Source: Megaleporinus macrocephalus
Lineage: Eukaryota > Chordata > Actinopteri > Characiformes > Anostomidae
DNA length: 64,000 nucleotides
NCBI GenBank assembly: GCA_021613375.1
Contig: CM038706.1
Span: 20,031,366 to 20,095,365, forward strand
Direction: 5' to 3'
Shown: in pieces, positions 22,446-35,030 of the stretch
How positions within the stretch are numbered: the stretch's first letter is position 1
How the letters are laid out: each line of letters starts with the position of its first letter
The notes under the pieces: generated by a model
Database searches by the model: none
The model's input: only the letters and a program-made list of their open reading frames with translations
Told to the model about the DNA's origin: nothing
Position numbers and translations under genes: made by a program

Positions 22446-25400
22446 GTTTATATATATGCAGATATATGTGAATTGTATGTAGTAATACATAAGTTTAAAA
22501 GCACACTTGTTAAATTAAATGTTGAGGTTCTCCATGATTTAAGTTTAATGCTCCTCATGTACCTTTTAAAGATTCCTGCTTTTTGAAACGTTGTTATTTT
22601 GCCCTGTAGGATACTGGAGCACTTTAATACCAACCCTGAGGAGTACTCTGTCATTTTCACCGCTGGCTGCACTGCTGCACTTAAACTAGTGGCTGAATCC
22701 TTCCCGTGGGTGTCCGCCTATGGCAAGTGCTCAGGAAGTCAATTCTGCTACCTCACTGACAACCACACCTCTGTGATGGGCATCCGTGGGGTGACGGGCC
22801 CTAAAGGAGTCGAAACTGTGTCTGTCTTACCTCAGGAAGTGGAGGCAAGGGCCAGAAGTAATCAAGCGACTGTCAGTAAAGGGCATGAATGCTCCGTGCC
22901 CCATCTTTTCTGTTACCCTGCCCAGAGCAACTTCTCTGGGCGGAGGTATCCACTGAGCTATGTGAAAGGGATTCAGTCTCAGCAGCTCTACCCAGCATGT
23001 GAGCGCAGAGGCCGATGGTTTGTTCTGCTGGATGCTGCCTGTTTTGTTGGTTGCTCACCACTAGACCTGAAGCAGCACCCCGCTGACTTCGTGCCCATCT
23101 CTTTCTATAAAATGTTTGGCTTCCCCACTGGACTCGGGGCCTTGCTGGTAAGGAATGAGGCAGCTGAGCTGTTGAGAAAGGGCTATTTTGGCGGAGGGAC
23201 GGCAGCAGCTTATCTGGCGGGAGAGGATTATTTTGTACCAAAGGCAAACGTAGTCAGCAGGTAAGCTACTTTACAATACAAACCACACGTCTTTCTTTAT
23301 AGGATGTTCCATTAAAAAGTTATTTTCAATGTTGTGCTGCTGTAAATCATTAGATTTGAAGATGGCACCATTTCATTCCTAGACGTCATTTCTCTCCATC
23401 ATGGTTTTGACACTCTTCAAAAACTCACAGGTATAAAGTTTTATATCACGGTTCTCCTCTGACTCATTTCTTATTATTTTTTTTACAATGCCCCACATTC
23501 ATATCAGCTCTTCTTTCTCCTCAGGTAGCATGGTGAACATTCAGCTGCACACGTTTGGTTTGGCTCGTTACACCTACATTATGCTTTCATGCCTACGCCA
23601 TAGCAATGGGCAGCCTGTGGCCCAAATGTACTGTGACAATGAATTTGAGAGTGCAGCTGAGCAAGGAGCTGTCCTCAACTTCAACCTGCTGGACTGCCAT
23701 GGTCGAGTGCTAGGATATTCACAGGTAAAGCATTCACAGAGAATAACAATGTTCTCAATGCGTTCAGCCTTCCAGGGTTTTTATATATTGAGAGGTTTTA
23801 CAAGATTCAGCAGTGACATTTACTTTCACTAGACAGCACTGGGATGTTGAAGGTGCTTGTTTTTGTTTCTTTTTCCCTCAGGTGGACAAAATGGCCTGTC
23901 TGTTCAATATTCATATGCGCACAGGATGCTTCTGTAATACTGGGGCCTGTCAAGCCCATCTAGGCATCAGCAACCAAGAAGTAAAACAGAATCTGCAGGT
24001 CAGTAAAGAGCGTCAAACTCAGAGACATCAGAATGTAAATTATTATTATTACTGCAGAATAGCAAGTCTCCACTGTTTGAATGAATTTAGATTGGGTTTG
24101 ATATATCTATATTGTTTTTTTCAAGGCTGGTCATGTCTGTGGGGACAACATTGACCTGGTCGAGGGGCGTCCCACTGGGTCCATCCGCATATCCTTTGGG
24201 TACATGTCCACTTTTGAGGATTGTCAGAGTTTTCTAAAGTTTGTCGTTAACTGCTTTGTGGATAAACCGCTAAGACTGGACCAGGAGAGATTGGCAAGGC
24301 TAAGATCAGCTACACCAGTGGAGGCCTCGGTTTCGGACGAGTTGACCTTCGTGCCAAGTGGGAGTGCTGTACCTGAGAGGAATGACCTCTGTAACTCTCC
24401 TGTTCCTGTCAGAAAGGCCTCAACAACTGAGGCAGTTTTAAAAACAGAGAGGAACCGTGGGAAGGCCCGTACGCTGACCAATATCTTTATATATCCCGTT
24501 AAATCATGTGCTGCATTTGAGGTACAGTAAGTGTTGCCCTGTTTTCAGCCAGAATGCATTTAGTTATCATGTAATAGTACTTTCAGAAGCCCAGTATATT
24601 GTTGCTGTTGTAACAAAACCAACTAAACTGTAGAGCCCATGTGCTGCATTCATTTTGTCCACTATTTTTATAGGCTTATGTAACAAATCATTTTATAAGC
24701 ATTGTCCAACCTCTCTTTAAGCCCTGAAGAAAAAATCTGCAGCCTTTTGTTACTATACGGTCACAACAGATGATATATGTAAATGAGCTATGTTCTGATT
24801 GGTTGCCCTGCATTGCACCCCATTCAGAAAAAGTAGTCCAGATTGAATCACTCCTAATAAGTTGGCAGAGCTACACTGTGTAAACATTCTGTAAACTGTA
24901 ATCGCAAAAACTTTCTTTACTTTAATGTATGTTAATATAGACAATTAGAAGTTCTTTCATTGTTAAAATATAACAGAAGTATTTTATGTTCTACTAACTT
25001 ATTTGAAGTTCAGATTTTTACTCATGTTTTAAAGTTAAACCTCTACATTTTTACAGTTTTACTAACATTTTAATTGCTATATCTGTTTTAACTGCAGAAA
25101 TAATCTGTAATTATAATAAAACATTACTGTAACAATGTTGTTTTGCATTTAAATCATTTTTTGTTTGACTGTCATATTTTCTGTTGTGTGCAAATCACTT
25201 TTCTTCCTAGTCTAATGCAATCACTCTATGCTTTTGTGTTCCCAGGTGACAGAGTGGCCTGTGGGGGTGCGGGGGCTTCTGTATGACCGCACATGGATGG
25301 TAGTGAATGAGAATGGAGTCTGTCTGAGCCAAAAGAGAGAGCCAAAATTGTGTCTCATCCACCCACACATCTGTCTAGCCTCCAACACCCTGCGGCTGCA

Positions 25401-25941
25401 GGCCTCAGGTCAGGCACGTCTTAGCCTCGATTTCCAGGCATCATTATTACCTACAGAAAGCCATTAGCCATGGTTATAGAATCAGTTGCTTCATTTGGGT
25501 CAGGGAAGCGTGTTGCAAATACAAGCAAATCAAATAAGCCCAGTCATGATCAGGTGGGATTTACGCCTTTCCTCCTTCATGCATGGCGTGTGCAACCAAT
25601 CAGAATTTAGCTGCGCTCAATTCTGCAGTGAATATGTACTAAATCTAGATATAATTGCAGAGCTTATGACGACGGGGACTTGTTAAGACTAGACGTGTTT
25701 TTCACACATCAGTGCGTACAAACAAACAGAATATTGCAGATGGTTTTGGACTGACTCGTTTATATTAATTAGAAACAGATTTACTCGTTTGTGTTTTGTG
25801 TTGGGATAATTCTTATAATTAGAACATTCTCATAAGGAGGAAAACAGGAATAGTAGGTAGAATTTCAAACGCCATAGTGAATTTGTAACTGGATTGTGGG
25901 TGTGTGTTCTTTTGTCACAGAGTGACAAATGTGATATTTTC

Positions 25942-26001
<60 letters not shown>

Positions 26002-26961
26002 TAACTACTAGGATGTAATAGATGTGATATTTTAGCATAGTAAAAAATATACACAATGCTTTTTCAGGCATGGATCCCATCACTCTTCCCCTGGAGGCGG
26101 GTGAGGACAATTCTGTTCAACGAAAATGTCAAAGCAAGGTCTGTGGGGACAGGTAAGTGGAAAACATGTTTTATATGTTTTATGTTTTTTTAGGAATTGC
26201 TATTTATTTATCATTGCCAACCTTATTTAAGTCATGGAGCCACATCAGCAATGTTTTATTGGGCCTTTAAACATTGCCAAGATTGCTACTGAGCTCCCAA
26301 ATAAAATAATCAATGCTCCTCTCTATTTTTCAGGGTGCAGGCAGTGGACTGTGGGGAGAGAGTGTCAGTTTGGCTTTCTGAGTTTCTGGGAAAACCTTGC
26401 TGTCTTATTAGACAGAGTCTTGATTTCTCTCGGGATATGAAAATTGGCCAGGAAAAAGGTAAGAGCACACAGTCCAGCATAGAGTAGCAGCGTGATGTTG
26501 AGTAGTCTGCCTGTTGTTGCTTCAAAATGTAAATCAGGTGGACTTTTTTCAGACGTTAAAGAGTTCAGTAAAAATTTTAGTCATAAAAAATGGATGGCAC
26601 TAGTATAAATACTACATTTGGGTAGTCGTAGCGAACACTCTTTAAGCCTAGCTGCATAATTCTGTCTGACTCACTCATCTGGCTGCAGTCGTGCAGCTGC
26701 TTAGCTTTATTTTAGCTTGCACAACAATGTCTCACCAAAACAGACTACATGACAGCGTGAGATGCATGAATAGATAAATAGTTTACAGTCTTAGAATCTT
26801 CCATTTGTCTGCTAATGTGGTTAATATCTGTGTTGTATTCAATTCACTAAGGTCAATCCTGAGACCAGGAGTGCCAGGAAAAAAAGATAGTTTGATATTA
26901 TTTTAAAAGATAAAATTAACAGAAAAAGGGTGAAATTAGTTCATTCTAAATGTTCTAAAGG

Positions 26962-27048
<87 letters not shown>

Positions 27049-29264
27049 TCTGTTATATGGTATTGTATAATTTATAAAATATAAAATAATCACAATATAA
27101 ACATTTTCTTTGCATTGCCCCTCAAGCAGTAGATGGTTGAGGTTACTTTCTGTCCTTCTTCTCTAAAGTCATCAGCTAAAAGTCAACTGAATATGAACCA
27201 AACAACATACATCCATTTTTATTATTAAATGAAAACATATTACCTTTTTACTCTATCCTCCAATCTGGTGATGTTTTTGAATTTTGGAATCAGGAAGCAT
27301 CAACAAACAAACAATACTCAATTAAGCCATTATAGATCAATTACAGTAAATCCACAGTTAATTTCAATACTCAGGATCAGTGACCAGATTCGTACGGCAG
27401 CATTCGTTAATTTAATTAACATCCAATTTCAACAACGATGTAATGAGAACTGATCTAAATGTAAATCAATTGTTTGTGTTTTAGCGATTCAGAAAAAGAT
27501 GTTTGACTCTATGACTGTGTCCTGCAGGAATCTGCCCCCCCGCCCTCTCTCTGGTGAATGAGGCTCAGTTTTTGTTGATTAACAGAGCCAGTGTGGCGCT
27601 TCTGCTGGACCATATCGCCAAAAAGTAGGCCTGCTGACAACTGCATAGTATTGATACTCGCCTAAATCATGTTCCATGAAAGAATGAGTATTAATGTGAT
27701 ATGATTTGGTCAGAACTTTGGCTTATGGCTGCATTTTACATTCCAGTGCAGAGTCTTATATGTTCAGTTTTGTCTTTCCACAGACAGGACAGCTCAGAAA
27801 ATGGCACATCTTTCAACATGCTGCAACTCATTCATCGTTTCCGAGCCAATCTTATTATCTCAGGCCTGGAGCCCTTTGAAGAAGAGGACTGGTCCGATGT
27901 CAAAATAGGAAGTGCTTTTTTTCAGGTCAGTTTAAAATTCTTTTACACAAAGTTGTCAGAAGTATTCACATTCATTACTCAGGTAGAAGTATAGATATTA
28001 GGGTTTATAAATACTTCTGTAGAAGTTGAAGTATCAACTCAAGCTTTTGACTCCAGTAAAAGTGTAAAAGTACTGCTTTTAGAACTACTTAGTATAAAAG
28101 TTAAAGTAATGTAAGGGAGAAAAATGCCATTAAGGACAAAAGCTTAGGTCACACCACAGGGGTCTATAGCGCACTAGCCCACCTCCCCAAAAACCCATTC
28201 TTCTAAAAGCCATAATGACTATAATGTTATATTAAAATGTTAATGTTGATAAATTTGGGATGTGCTAGGCTTCCTGTTTTAGCCGATGCCCATTAAAAAT
28301 GAATGTATTTTAGTACAATGTAAATATATTAAAGAAGCATATCTGTGTACTACTGAGCATTAACATGTGTTTCATGGAGCGGAAGATATGACGACAAGCT
28401 GAAATCAAATAGGAATAACAAGGCTATGTTTAAAATGTAAGGAGTAGAAAGTACAGATAATGGAGTGAAAATGTAAGGAGTAGAAGTAAAAAGTCAGCTG
28501 AGAAATAATTACTCCAGTAAAGTATAAATAACCAAAATTTCTACTTAAGTAAGGTAACAAAGTATTTGTACTTCGTCACTTAACACCTCTGCTTTTACAG
28601 TGTTAGTGTTAGTAAATATACCTGACACACATGAAACTGAGGATGCTAGAATCAGAGGTCAACCATGCATTTAACTACACCCACTAATGGAATGTTCCTC
28701 CTGGACTTGCTAAAGGTGGCAGGCGGTTGTGGTCGATGCCAGATGATTGGAATAGATCAGACCTCTGGCACTAGGACCCAGGAGCCTCTCAGGTCTCTGT
28801 CTGAATGCCGGAATGGGAAGGTAAGTGAAATCTAATAGCTTTATTTAACCCTTTAACCTTTATGCTTATTATTCCATCATTAATCTTATGAAGCTAATGT
28901 GTAGGTAGTTATGAAAATGGAGGTTGAAAGTGTTCACCAGCTCGTGGGCCCCCAGAGTTTAATGAGTTGATTTAGGTTTATAAATGTACTGCCTCAGCTC
29001 AACAGCTCACAATTTAATTTAATTTGTAAGTAGACTACAGAGCTGATTTGTTGCAATTTGTTGTTTTGTTATTATGCTTTATATTGTGCATATATTTTAC
29101 TCCTTCATTTTCAACCAGTTTATTTTGTCTCATGCTCTTGTTCACAGGTCACCTTTGGAGTATACTTGCTTCACCTACCTCAGAGAAACCCAAGCACATA
29201 CCCAACATTATCTGTTGGTTCTGATGTGATGGCACAGGCAGAAAAACCATCAAATGAATTGTAA
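20150..29264 (+). CDS. mocos: Molybdenum cofactor sulfurase, 15 coding exons
   Basis: Transfers sulfur from L-cysteine to the molybdenum cofactor, giving the sulfido form needed by xanthine dehydrogenase and aldehyde oxidase. Exons: 20150-20276, 20622-20711, 21794-21860, 22610-23260, 23354-23430, 23525-23724, 23882-23998, 24126-24521, 25246-25408, 26068-26152, 26334-26458, 27528-27624, 27784-27925, 28716-28820, 29148-29264. All joins keep frame: 852 aa (human about 888). The N-terminal PLP-dependent NifS-like desulfurase domain spans about residues 45-480: YLDHAGTTLF, the LLDAA Asp near 236, the PLP lysine in SFYKMFGFPTG (K262), and the RTGCFCNTGAC cysteines at 420-422. A variable linker (about 490-560) follows, then a MOSC domain from NIFIYPVKSCAAFEV to the end, with GGCGRCQ near 782-788. 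No key residue appears lost. Start choice: first ATG with A at -3, upstream of the conserved block. Confidence 0.96.
20622..20711 (+). CDS. mocos: mocos exon 2
   Basis: Encodes DITYLDHAGTTLFPESQI and following residues to NVY, the family's YLDHAG motif. Acceptor ttcacag, donor gttagt. Confidence 0.94.
21178..21745. mobile_element. Fish MITE ('ccataacattaa..ccacctcc' family), mocos intron 2
   Basis: Begins cacataacattaataccacc and holds 'gcactgcagtgacactgac', 'gtggacagtgagtgg' and 'gtgtcactgcagtgctga'. A second copy lies at 21965-22390. These words occur together in a common fish non-autonomous DNA element. Confidence 0.6.
21794..21860 (+). CDS. mocos: mocos exon 3
   Basis: Encodes GNPHSHNPSSRLTQDTVESV and RY, the GNPHS motif of the aminotransferase-like fold. 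Acceptor ttttag, donor gtactc. Confidence 0.94.
21965..22390. mobile_element. Second copy of the same MITE, mocos intron 3
   Basis: Starts agccataacattaacaccat and has acctgctctgtggtggtcct and aatggacagggagtgcag. The two copies flank mocos exon 3 on either side. Confidence 0.6.
22421..22456. repeat. (TG)n/(TA)n microsatellite, mocos intron 3
   Basis: Short gtgt run followed by an alternating TA run, about 150 bp upstream of exon 4. Confidence 0.9.
22610..23260 (+). CDS. mocos: mocos exon 4 (PLP-binding core, with catalytic lysine)
   Basis: The largest exon, residues 95-311. Contains VIFTAGCTAALKLVAESFPW, CYLTDNHTSVMG, LFCYPAQSNFSG, FVLLDAA, FVPISFYKMFGFPTG and YFGGGTAAAYLAGED, in the family order. 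Acceptor tgtag, donor gtaagc. Confidence 0.97.
23354..23430 (+). CDS. mocos: mocos exon 5
   Basis: Encodes RFEDGTISFLDVISLHHGFD and TLQKLTG; acceptor cattag, donor gtataa. Confidence 0.94.
23525..23724 (+). CDS. mocos: mocos exon 6
   Basis: Residues 338-404, from GSMVNIQLHTFGLARYTYI to DCHGRVLGYSQ; acceptor ctcag, donor gtaaag. Confidence 0.95.
23882..23998 (+). CDS. mocos: mocos exon 7 (active-site cysteine)
   Basis: Residues 405-443, VDKMACLFNIHMRTGCFCNT then GACQAHLGIS. The cysteines at 420 and 422 lie in the sulfur-accepting motif of the family. Acceptor cctcag, donor gtcagt. Confidence 0.96.
24126..24521 (+). CDS. mocos: mocos exon 8 (end of desulfurase domain, linker, start of MOSC)
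   Basis: Residues 444-575: AGHVCGDNIDLVEGRPTGSI, SFGYMST, then a poorly conserved Ser/Glu/Lys-rich linker, then LTNIFIYPVKSCAAFE. Acceptor tcaag is A-rich just before the exon (ttttttcaag), a weaker context than its neighbours. Confidence 0.93.
25246..25408 (+). CDS. mocos: mocos exon 9
   Basis: Residues 576-629, VTEWPVGVRGLLYDRTWMVV then NENGVCLSQKREPKLCLI, MOSC N-terminal beta barrel. Acceptor cccag, donor gtcagg. Confidence 0.95.
25943..26000. repeat. (TA)n microsatellite, mocos intron 9
   Basis: Perfect alternating TA run ending about 68 bp before the exon 10 acceptor. Confidence 0.95.
26068..26152 (+). CDS. mocos: mocos exon 10
   Basis: Residues 630-657, GMDPITLPLEAGEDNSVQRK then CQSKVCGD. 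A long TA array lies about 70 bp upstream of its acceptor. Donor gtaagt. Confidence 0.9.
26334..26458 (+). CDS. mocos: mocos exon 11
   Basis: Residues 658-699, RVQAVDCGERVSVWLSEFLG KPCCLIRQS region; acceptor tttcag, donor gtaaga. Confidence 0.92.
26967..27046. repeat. (TA)n microsatellite, mocos intron 11
   Basis: About 40 perfect TA units in the 1.07-kb intron between exons 11 and 12. Confidence 0.95.
27528..27624 (+). CDS. mocos: mocos exon 12
   Basis: Residues 700-731, GICPPALSLVNEAQFLLINR then ASVALLLDHIAKK; the donor gtaggc is non-ideal and includes an in-frame TAG if not spliced. Acceptor ctgcag. Confidence 0.9.
27784..27925 (+). CDS. mocos: mocos exon 13
   Basis: Residues 732-779, with FRANLIISGLEPFEEEDWSD and IGSAFFQ, a clear MOSC motif. 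Acceptor ccacag, donor gtcagt. Confidence 0.95.
27950..28592. mobile_element. hAT-like non-autonomous element, mocos intron 13
   Basis: The right end 'caaagtatttgtacttcg' ... 'cacctctg' is the well-known fish hAT-type terminus; the left part has the complementary 'aagtatagat', 'aaatacttct' and 'aaaagtactgcttt' words. No transposase ORF remains. Confidence 0.6.
28716..28820 (+). CDS. mocos: mocos exon 14
   Basis: Residues 780-814, VAGGCGRCQMIGIDQTSGTR to ECRNGK, the Cys-containing MOSC signature. Acceptor taaag, donor gtaagt. Confidence 0.95.
29148..29264 (+). CDS. mocos: mocos exon 15 and stop
   Basis: Residues 815-852, VTFGVYLLHLPQRNPSTYPT, LSVGSDV and a short tail to TAA at 29262-29264. 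Acceptor ttcacag. Confidence 0.94.
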   Translation, partial: VTFGVYLLHLPQRNPSTYPTLSVGSDVMAQAEKPSNEL

Positions 29265-31102
29265 ACTCTTAGTAACGCTGATTACTGTATCACTGCTTTA
29301 ATCTATGCCTGGAAAACTGCCATCATAAGACTTCTGTCAGTTTTCCATTGATAACTATGGAGCCATTCACTGTAGGCCAGACCTCACTATTATATTTCCA
29401 CAACCTGCAGTCAAGCAGTGACACCTTTCACACGACTGTGGCTGCTTATTTTTAACCCATTTTCACATATCGCCATAAAGTGTAAGTGGCAGTGGGGCAT
29501 GTTGCATTTAAAAAAAAAAAATTCATTCATTCATTTCCAATATTTCTTATAATCAAAACTGTGAATGATTTATTAACAACTATTTTGTCTAAGCTATTTG
29601 TCTAAACTATTTTGTTTTTTTTTCACACCTAAATAATGCCATTTATTTCTGAATCTATAACAATGATGTCATGTTCAGAACAGCGTATGGGTGTATATTT
29701 TTGCTCCTCGGCCAATGATAATGATACAATGAGGCATAAAAAGTAGTTGTGAGGCATTTCTATTGGTCCATTCATTGTGGAATTTGAAGGTGCCATAGAA
29801 TGCATTCATTTAACATTTTAAATTACGTCCCCGTCACAGACTGGGAGGCTATGTTACAGCACAGTCTGTCGTTTTCATTCCTGTTGCTTTGTTCTTGTTG
29901 TTTTACTGAGCTACAACATGAGCTGGTGTATGTAAATTTTGGGGCGGCATAAATATTAACAAGTCAAGATGTTACATAATAGTGTAGGATTTTTGGAAGC
30001 AGAGTGTTTTACTGTCCTCTTTTGTGAACATGGGATTTGTATTTAATGGAGACAGCTTAGTTTAAGATTCACGGTATATCAGTTCCAATTCTCTTTATTC
30101 AGCTCTGCCAATGTACAGTTTCCCCTCTGGGGTCATATTAAAAGGCAGCTGGCATATTCACATGAACCAGAAAAAATACACTTGAGAAAATGGAGAAGTG
30201 TTAAGCATGCACTGTTAAGCATGTAGCAAGCATATTTCATATATGAGACAAACATAACAAGGCATAACAAGACCTCAGTTTCAAACATTTGTCAAAAATG
30301 AGAAAAAACACCTTTACGCTAAGATCTTGACTTATTAATATTGCCCATTCCAAATTAAATATGGACATTCAAAGTTTGTAAAACACATTTCGTTTCGTCA
30401 CTGTCCAATGAAAAACAAGTATCTTCAAAATTGCAACTTTACAGGAGAGACCAAAAACATACTTTACTTTCAGTGTAGGTCAATAGAACCAGAAGTCTTT
30501 CCAAGCTATTTTGGAGCACTTCTATTGGTCCATTCATCATGAAATTTTCACACAATGTAAACGGCCTTTGGTGTGTTCAAATGATGTAGAAAACTTAAAA
30601 TCGACAAAAATGGAGATACATATTTTTTATTGGACAGCGACGATATGTTTTATTTGAAACATACAGACACTATTTGGAACAGACACTAGAATATATTTTC
30701 CCTTATATGTGACTGTTTTGCAGTGACTTTTTCAGTAAAGTGTTCTACTAAAACTGTTTTCCACTTCCACTGACTGAAGCTACAGCTACAACTACAGCTT
30801 ATATTTACACTCAGTCACATACGTAAGACTTCCCCAAGGCTTAAAGTGACATATTTGTTTTATTCCACTTTGAATTCCTAATTTTGGAGGTTAATCTGAT
30901 GTGTTAGGCCTTTAGTCCCGCTCTTGAAGGTCAACCAGTGGGCGTGTTCTCCTGGCTTGGTCTGTCTAGATACCACAGAGAAGAAAAATCTTTTTCTTAT
31001 TCAACCCTTTTCTTTCCAACCACAACTTAACAATGAGATATTCTTATTATTCTTACAGTACATGCAGACAATGCAGGCATCATGTTGATTGTATTAAATA
31101 AA
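29265..31102 (+). other. mocos: Presumed mocos 3' UTR and flank
   Basis: The first AATAAA I see on the plus strand after the stop is at 31097-31102, which would give a 1.8-kb UTR containing a MITE at about 30380-30650. A shorter UTR using a variant signal cannot be excluded. Confidence 0.4.
30380..30650. mobile_element. Inverted-repeat MITE ('cactgtccaatgaaaaac' ends)
   Basis: Left end tcactgtccaatgaaaaac, right end ttttttattggacagcgacg, i.e. imperfect terminal inverted repeats. The interior is the reverse complement of 3515-3710. A fragment, ttctattggtccattcat, also occurs at about 29760. Confidence 0.65.
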
Positions 31103-32149
31103 ATTGAACTAAACATTACAGATGATTTTTAATTATTTGTACAGATATTATTCAATCTTCTCTGAAGGCCTAAAAGGCCTGAGGGTTCCCTCTGGTGAAA
31201 TGCTAATATATTATCTTACTCAGAACCAGAACATGGCTGATCTTAAGGCTTCTCTAATAAAGGGTGTAACTCAGAGTAAAAACTTTCAGTTTAAAGTGAA
31301 TATGTTTAATACCATATGTATAAACAGACCCACCACACGCATTTCACTGGACCTGTTCAAACACCACAGCAGTTAGCTCAGGCACACTGAGCGCCAGGTG
31401 CTCTGCTGATATGAACGTTGTTGTCATTTCTCTGACAGTTTAATGCCCAAAGCTAACATCATTAACTGTCCAGTAAAGTGATCATTTCTGCAAAGTACAT
31501 TATGTAAATCTATATAGTATCTTAATGAGTATGTGAGTTTGTGCTGCCTTCTTTATCTGAAACATGCTGGTGGCGTTAACCCCTTCCGTTCAAACACTAA
31601 TGCAAAGGATACATAAAGTCATTGTGGTTCTGAGGGGGAGATGCTTCTGTTTTCTATTTAGAATGCTGGTTTTTGTGGTGTTTCTCTTTGTATTATGTTG
31701 TAACTGCAGACAGCTCAGTGCAGACGAGAATGAGACAAGTTAAAAACGCATAAACAAGAATCATTATGTGCATTAGTTCCACAACATCAGAGACGAGAAA
31801 AGAACATCGCTAATAAACCATGCAACACGTTCAGACCATTTTAGAGTGATTGGTTAGTTATGTAGAGCACAGAACCTAGAAGGAAACATCATTTGCAACA
31901 TTAGCTGCAGCTATGTCTGGTGGACAAATGGCACAAGCAAGATTTGGAACACAACACTTAATAGCCATGTATACAGAGTCCTCTAGAATTATTGAAATGC
32001 CAAGCAAAAGTGAGCAATGAAAAGCCTGTCACAGTCCTTGTATTCATTAATATTTTAATCTTCTGATTATTAATATTTTATCTTTTTATGGTTGTTGTCT
32101 TTAGGAGCTGTTAATTGGTAACAGCACAACATTTCCATCCCGATTTGCA

Positions 32150-32410
32150 TTAATGATCCTCTATTGATGACAGGAGTCAAACCACTCTGTAAAGTCTTAT
32201 CCAGCACATGCCCACCATTTTCAATGGGTTAAGGTCAAAACTCTGTGGTGGTCAATTCCCTGAACCACTCATTCACGACTTCAGCCTGATAGATCTTGGC
32301 ATTGTTATCCTGGAATATGGCCGTGCCATCAGGGAAGAACAATAAAATATTGACTGGATAACCTGGTCATTCAGTACATTCAGGTAGTCAGCTGGTGTCG
32401 TTTACATTGT
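32150..32410 (-). mobile_element. Tc1-like transposon fragment
   Basis: Contains gatcttggcattgttatcct, gccgtgccatcagggaagaa, cctggtcattcagtacattc and aggtagtcagctg, a word order I recognise from fish Tc1-type repeats. No ORF is left. Confidence 0.5.
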
Positions 32411-33592
32411 AAAACATTTTAATCAAAATAAATGATCTAAAATTACTTGGAATAAAGAAGTTTTACACATACTGTTTTGGAGGGATGTTTCTTTTGAACA
32501 GAGATGATATGGAAATACACGAATAAGTGAAATAGGACAAAAGGCTATTGATAAACAGGGGTTTGAGTATGTTTGGAAACTGTAGTGAAGTGTGTTTTGT
32601 CCTCACACAGTAAAGCAGATAGCAGGAATTGGGGTGTTAGTCTCATTTTGGGCTCCTAAAAGTACAGTTAGATACTATCACTTTGCCAGAAAACTTGTTG
32701 TAAAACTTGCTGGAGGAAAGCCTCAGCTGTAGTCAAACCACTGCTTAGTGTTGTGGAAATAAGCAGCCAAGGGTGTATAAGACTGTCATCTGGCTCTCAT
32801 CCAAATCTTTTAAGTGTATTTCTGAGATATGCCAAGATTTGCTCTGCCATTTGAAGATACAGCTGGACTGTGGCACTAGGTCAGTGCTTAACTCAAAAAC
32901 AACGCTTTGCAAATGTTTCAGCTCTGCTGTCTTGCTCAGTCCTTGAACTGCAACATCAGTTTAGTTCAAGTTGGAAATAGAAACACTCACTCTTGAATTT
33001 TAAAATATGAGGCACTGTATCATGTGATGGCCAGCTCTCCCTGAGAAGGGTCAAATAAGCCATCTTCTCACTCATATTTAATGAAAAACGAACCTCTGTA
33101 CGTTTGTATTTTTCCATTTTTTTACTTTTCCTCCAAACAAAGTGAAATGGTAAATAATAAATAATGTGTAAATAATGCACAAGTATTTATCTTGTTATGT
33201 GCTTATACTGTGTCTTAACACACACAGTACCTGAACTATGCTCTACATTTTCCTCTTAGTGTTGTTAGTTGCCACATTACCACTCATCGTGTCAAAATAG
33301 AACCTCTGTGGTCTGTTTCTTTGGAAAATTCAAGTAAATAGATTTTACTTTGGCTTCAACAAGCTGGAACCAAAAATAGCCACAGTGCAGGCCTGAGGCC
33401 AGAGCATCATTGCAGTTTTAGTAGTATTTGTTGATGTGTACACAGTAAACCACAAACTTCAGGCTGACATAACACACAAAGTGTACACAAATATATAAAC
33501 CATTACTTCCTTATTGAAAGTCTTTGGATATATAAAATAACTGAGATATTCGTATAATTACACATTAACAATACTTCCAATAATATTATAGC

Positions 33593-33598
<6 letters not shown>

Positions 33599-33682
<84 letters not shown>
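33599..33682. repeat. (TA)n microsatellite
   Basis: About 42 perfect TA units. Confidence 0.95.
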
Positions 33683-33684
<2 letters not shown>

Positions 33685-34387
33685 TTTAGGCTGTACTCAG
33701 TTAATTAGACAAATTAACAACATATTTTCTCTAATGTAATTACAAATGTGTAATAGTTTTTTAGTCCACCAAGATTGTTCTAATTGTAACATGAGGTCTA
33801 TAATTGCATACATTACATACAGTGTTGTGATTGGTGTAAACATTGATTCTGCTTTAGATTAATGTGCAAATACAAATTATAAGAGGCTATAATGTGTAAT
33901 GGATTTCTCTGAACTTACTTTTAAGTAAAAACGAATGATTGGCATTGTAACTAGTGAAACAACACTAACGCTACTGACCAAATTCTTTATAGATCTCATT
34001 CTTTTTGGCATTTAAACGTCATAAGGATGTTCACAGGATATTGCAGACCTTGTGTCTCTATTGCAGCACAGTTGTGAGAACCCCTGAAAGAGTGTTTCAC
34101 CACAGCAGAGAGAAGATGCATGGAGAACGTATATAAAGCCAGTAGACAGAGGAAACACATCCAATAAAAAATAAAAAAATTGTGACACAGTATATTGGCA
34201 CCACTGCACTGTACATTAAATGCAAATCAAAAGTTAAAGCAATGATTTGTACATCTTCTTTAAATTAGTATTAAAATGTAAGCAGTGCAAAAACGCGAAA
34301 AAGTAATCATTGTTAATCTTATCAACTTTATTGTTTTGGGCAAATATACATTTATTCTGAAACACATTGCTGGTCAGGACAGTAGCA

Positions 34388-34562
34388 AGTTAAGTAAGTA
34401 AGTAAGTAAGAAACATTTGTTTATATAGCACTTAATATACTACAAAGTGCCTTAGAACAATAAAAAACATAATAACGATAACCCCAACCCAGGATGCTAA
34501 GCGACCCAGAAGATCAATGAATGAATGAATTAATTAATTAATTAATCAATCAATCAATCAAT
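34388..34562. repeat. Tetranucleotide repeats and LINE-type tail
   Basis: Contains (taag)n, then tttatatagcacttaatata (a LINE/SINE 3' tail word), then (aatg)n, (aatt)n and (aatc)n runs. Confidence 0.6.
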
Positions 34563-34679
34563 AACACTTCTAGATGTGATGTGACTGCACTACAGGCCAA
34601 CCCATCATTAATAACTTGAATAGAATTTAAGTTAAATGCAGATTGTTTTTAAAATAATAGCTGTATTGTTTTCCAGGCC

Positions 34680-35030
34680 AAAGAAGTAAAAGGCCATCTA
34701 GACTGCTATTGGCGTACAGTTCAAGTACCAGGGTCTGTCATGGTATGGAGGAGTATTAGTGGGAAACTTGGTTATCTGTGAAAACAGCACTATAACTGAA
34801 AGTTTTATATACAGATGTTTTTTGGTCATTTATTTAGTATTAAAAATACATCATCAACAAAGATAAGTATACATTCTGGAGATTAATTTGCACCCTATTC
34901 CAAGAACACCTGTGCTTATTTTAAAATGACTACGTCAAACCACATTCTGCACATTACAACAGAAAAGCTGCATAATGAGAGGGTGTGGATGCTTGACCGA
35001 CCTGCTTGCCTCCTTTTGAGAACATGTGAC
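34680..35030 (+). mobile_element. Decayed Tc1-like transposase region
   Basis: Two blocks, 34685-34790 (gtctgtcatggtatggaggag, atctgtgaa) and 34920-35015 (accacattctgcacattaca, then codons reading V-W-M-L-D-R-P-A-C), correspond to the D34D/E catalytic region of a fish Tc1-family transposase. Stops and a gap make it non-functional. Confidence 0.5.
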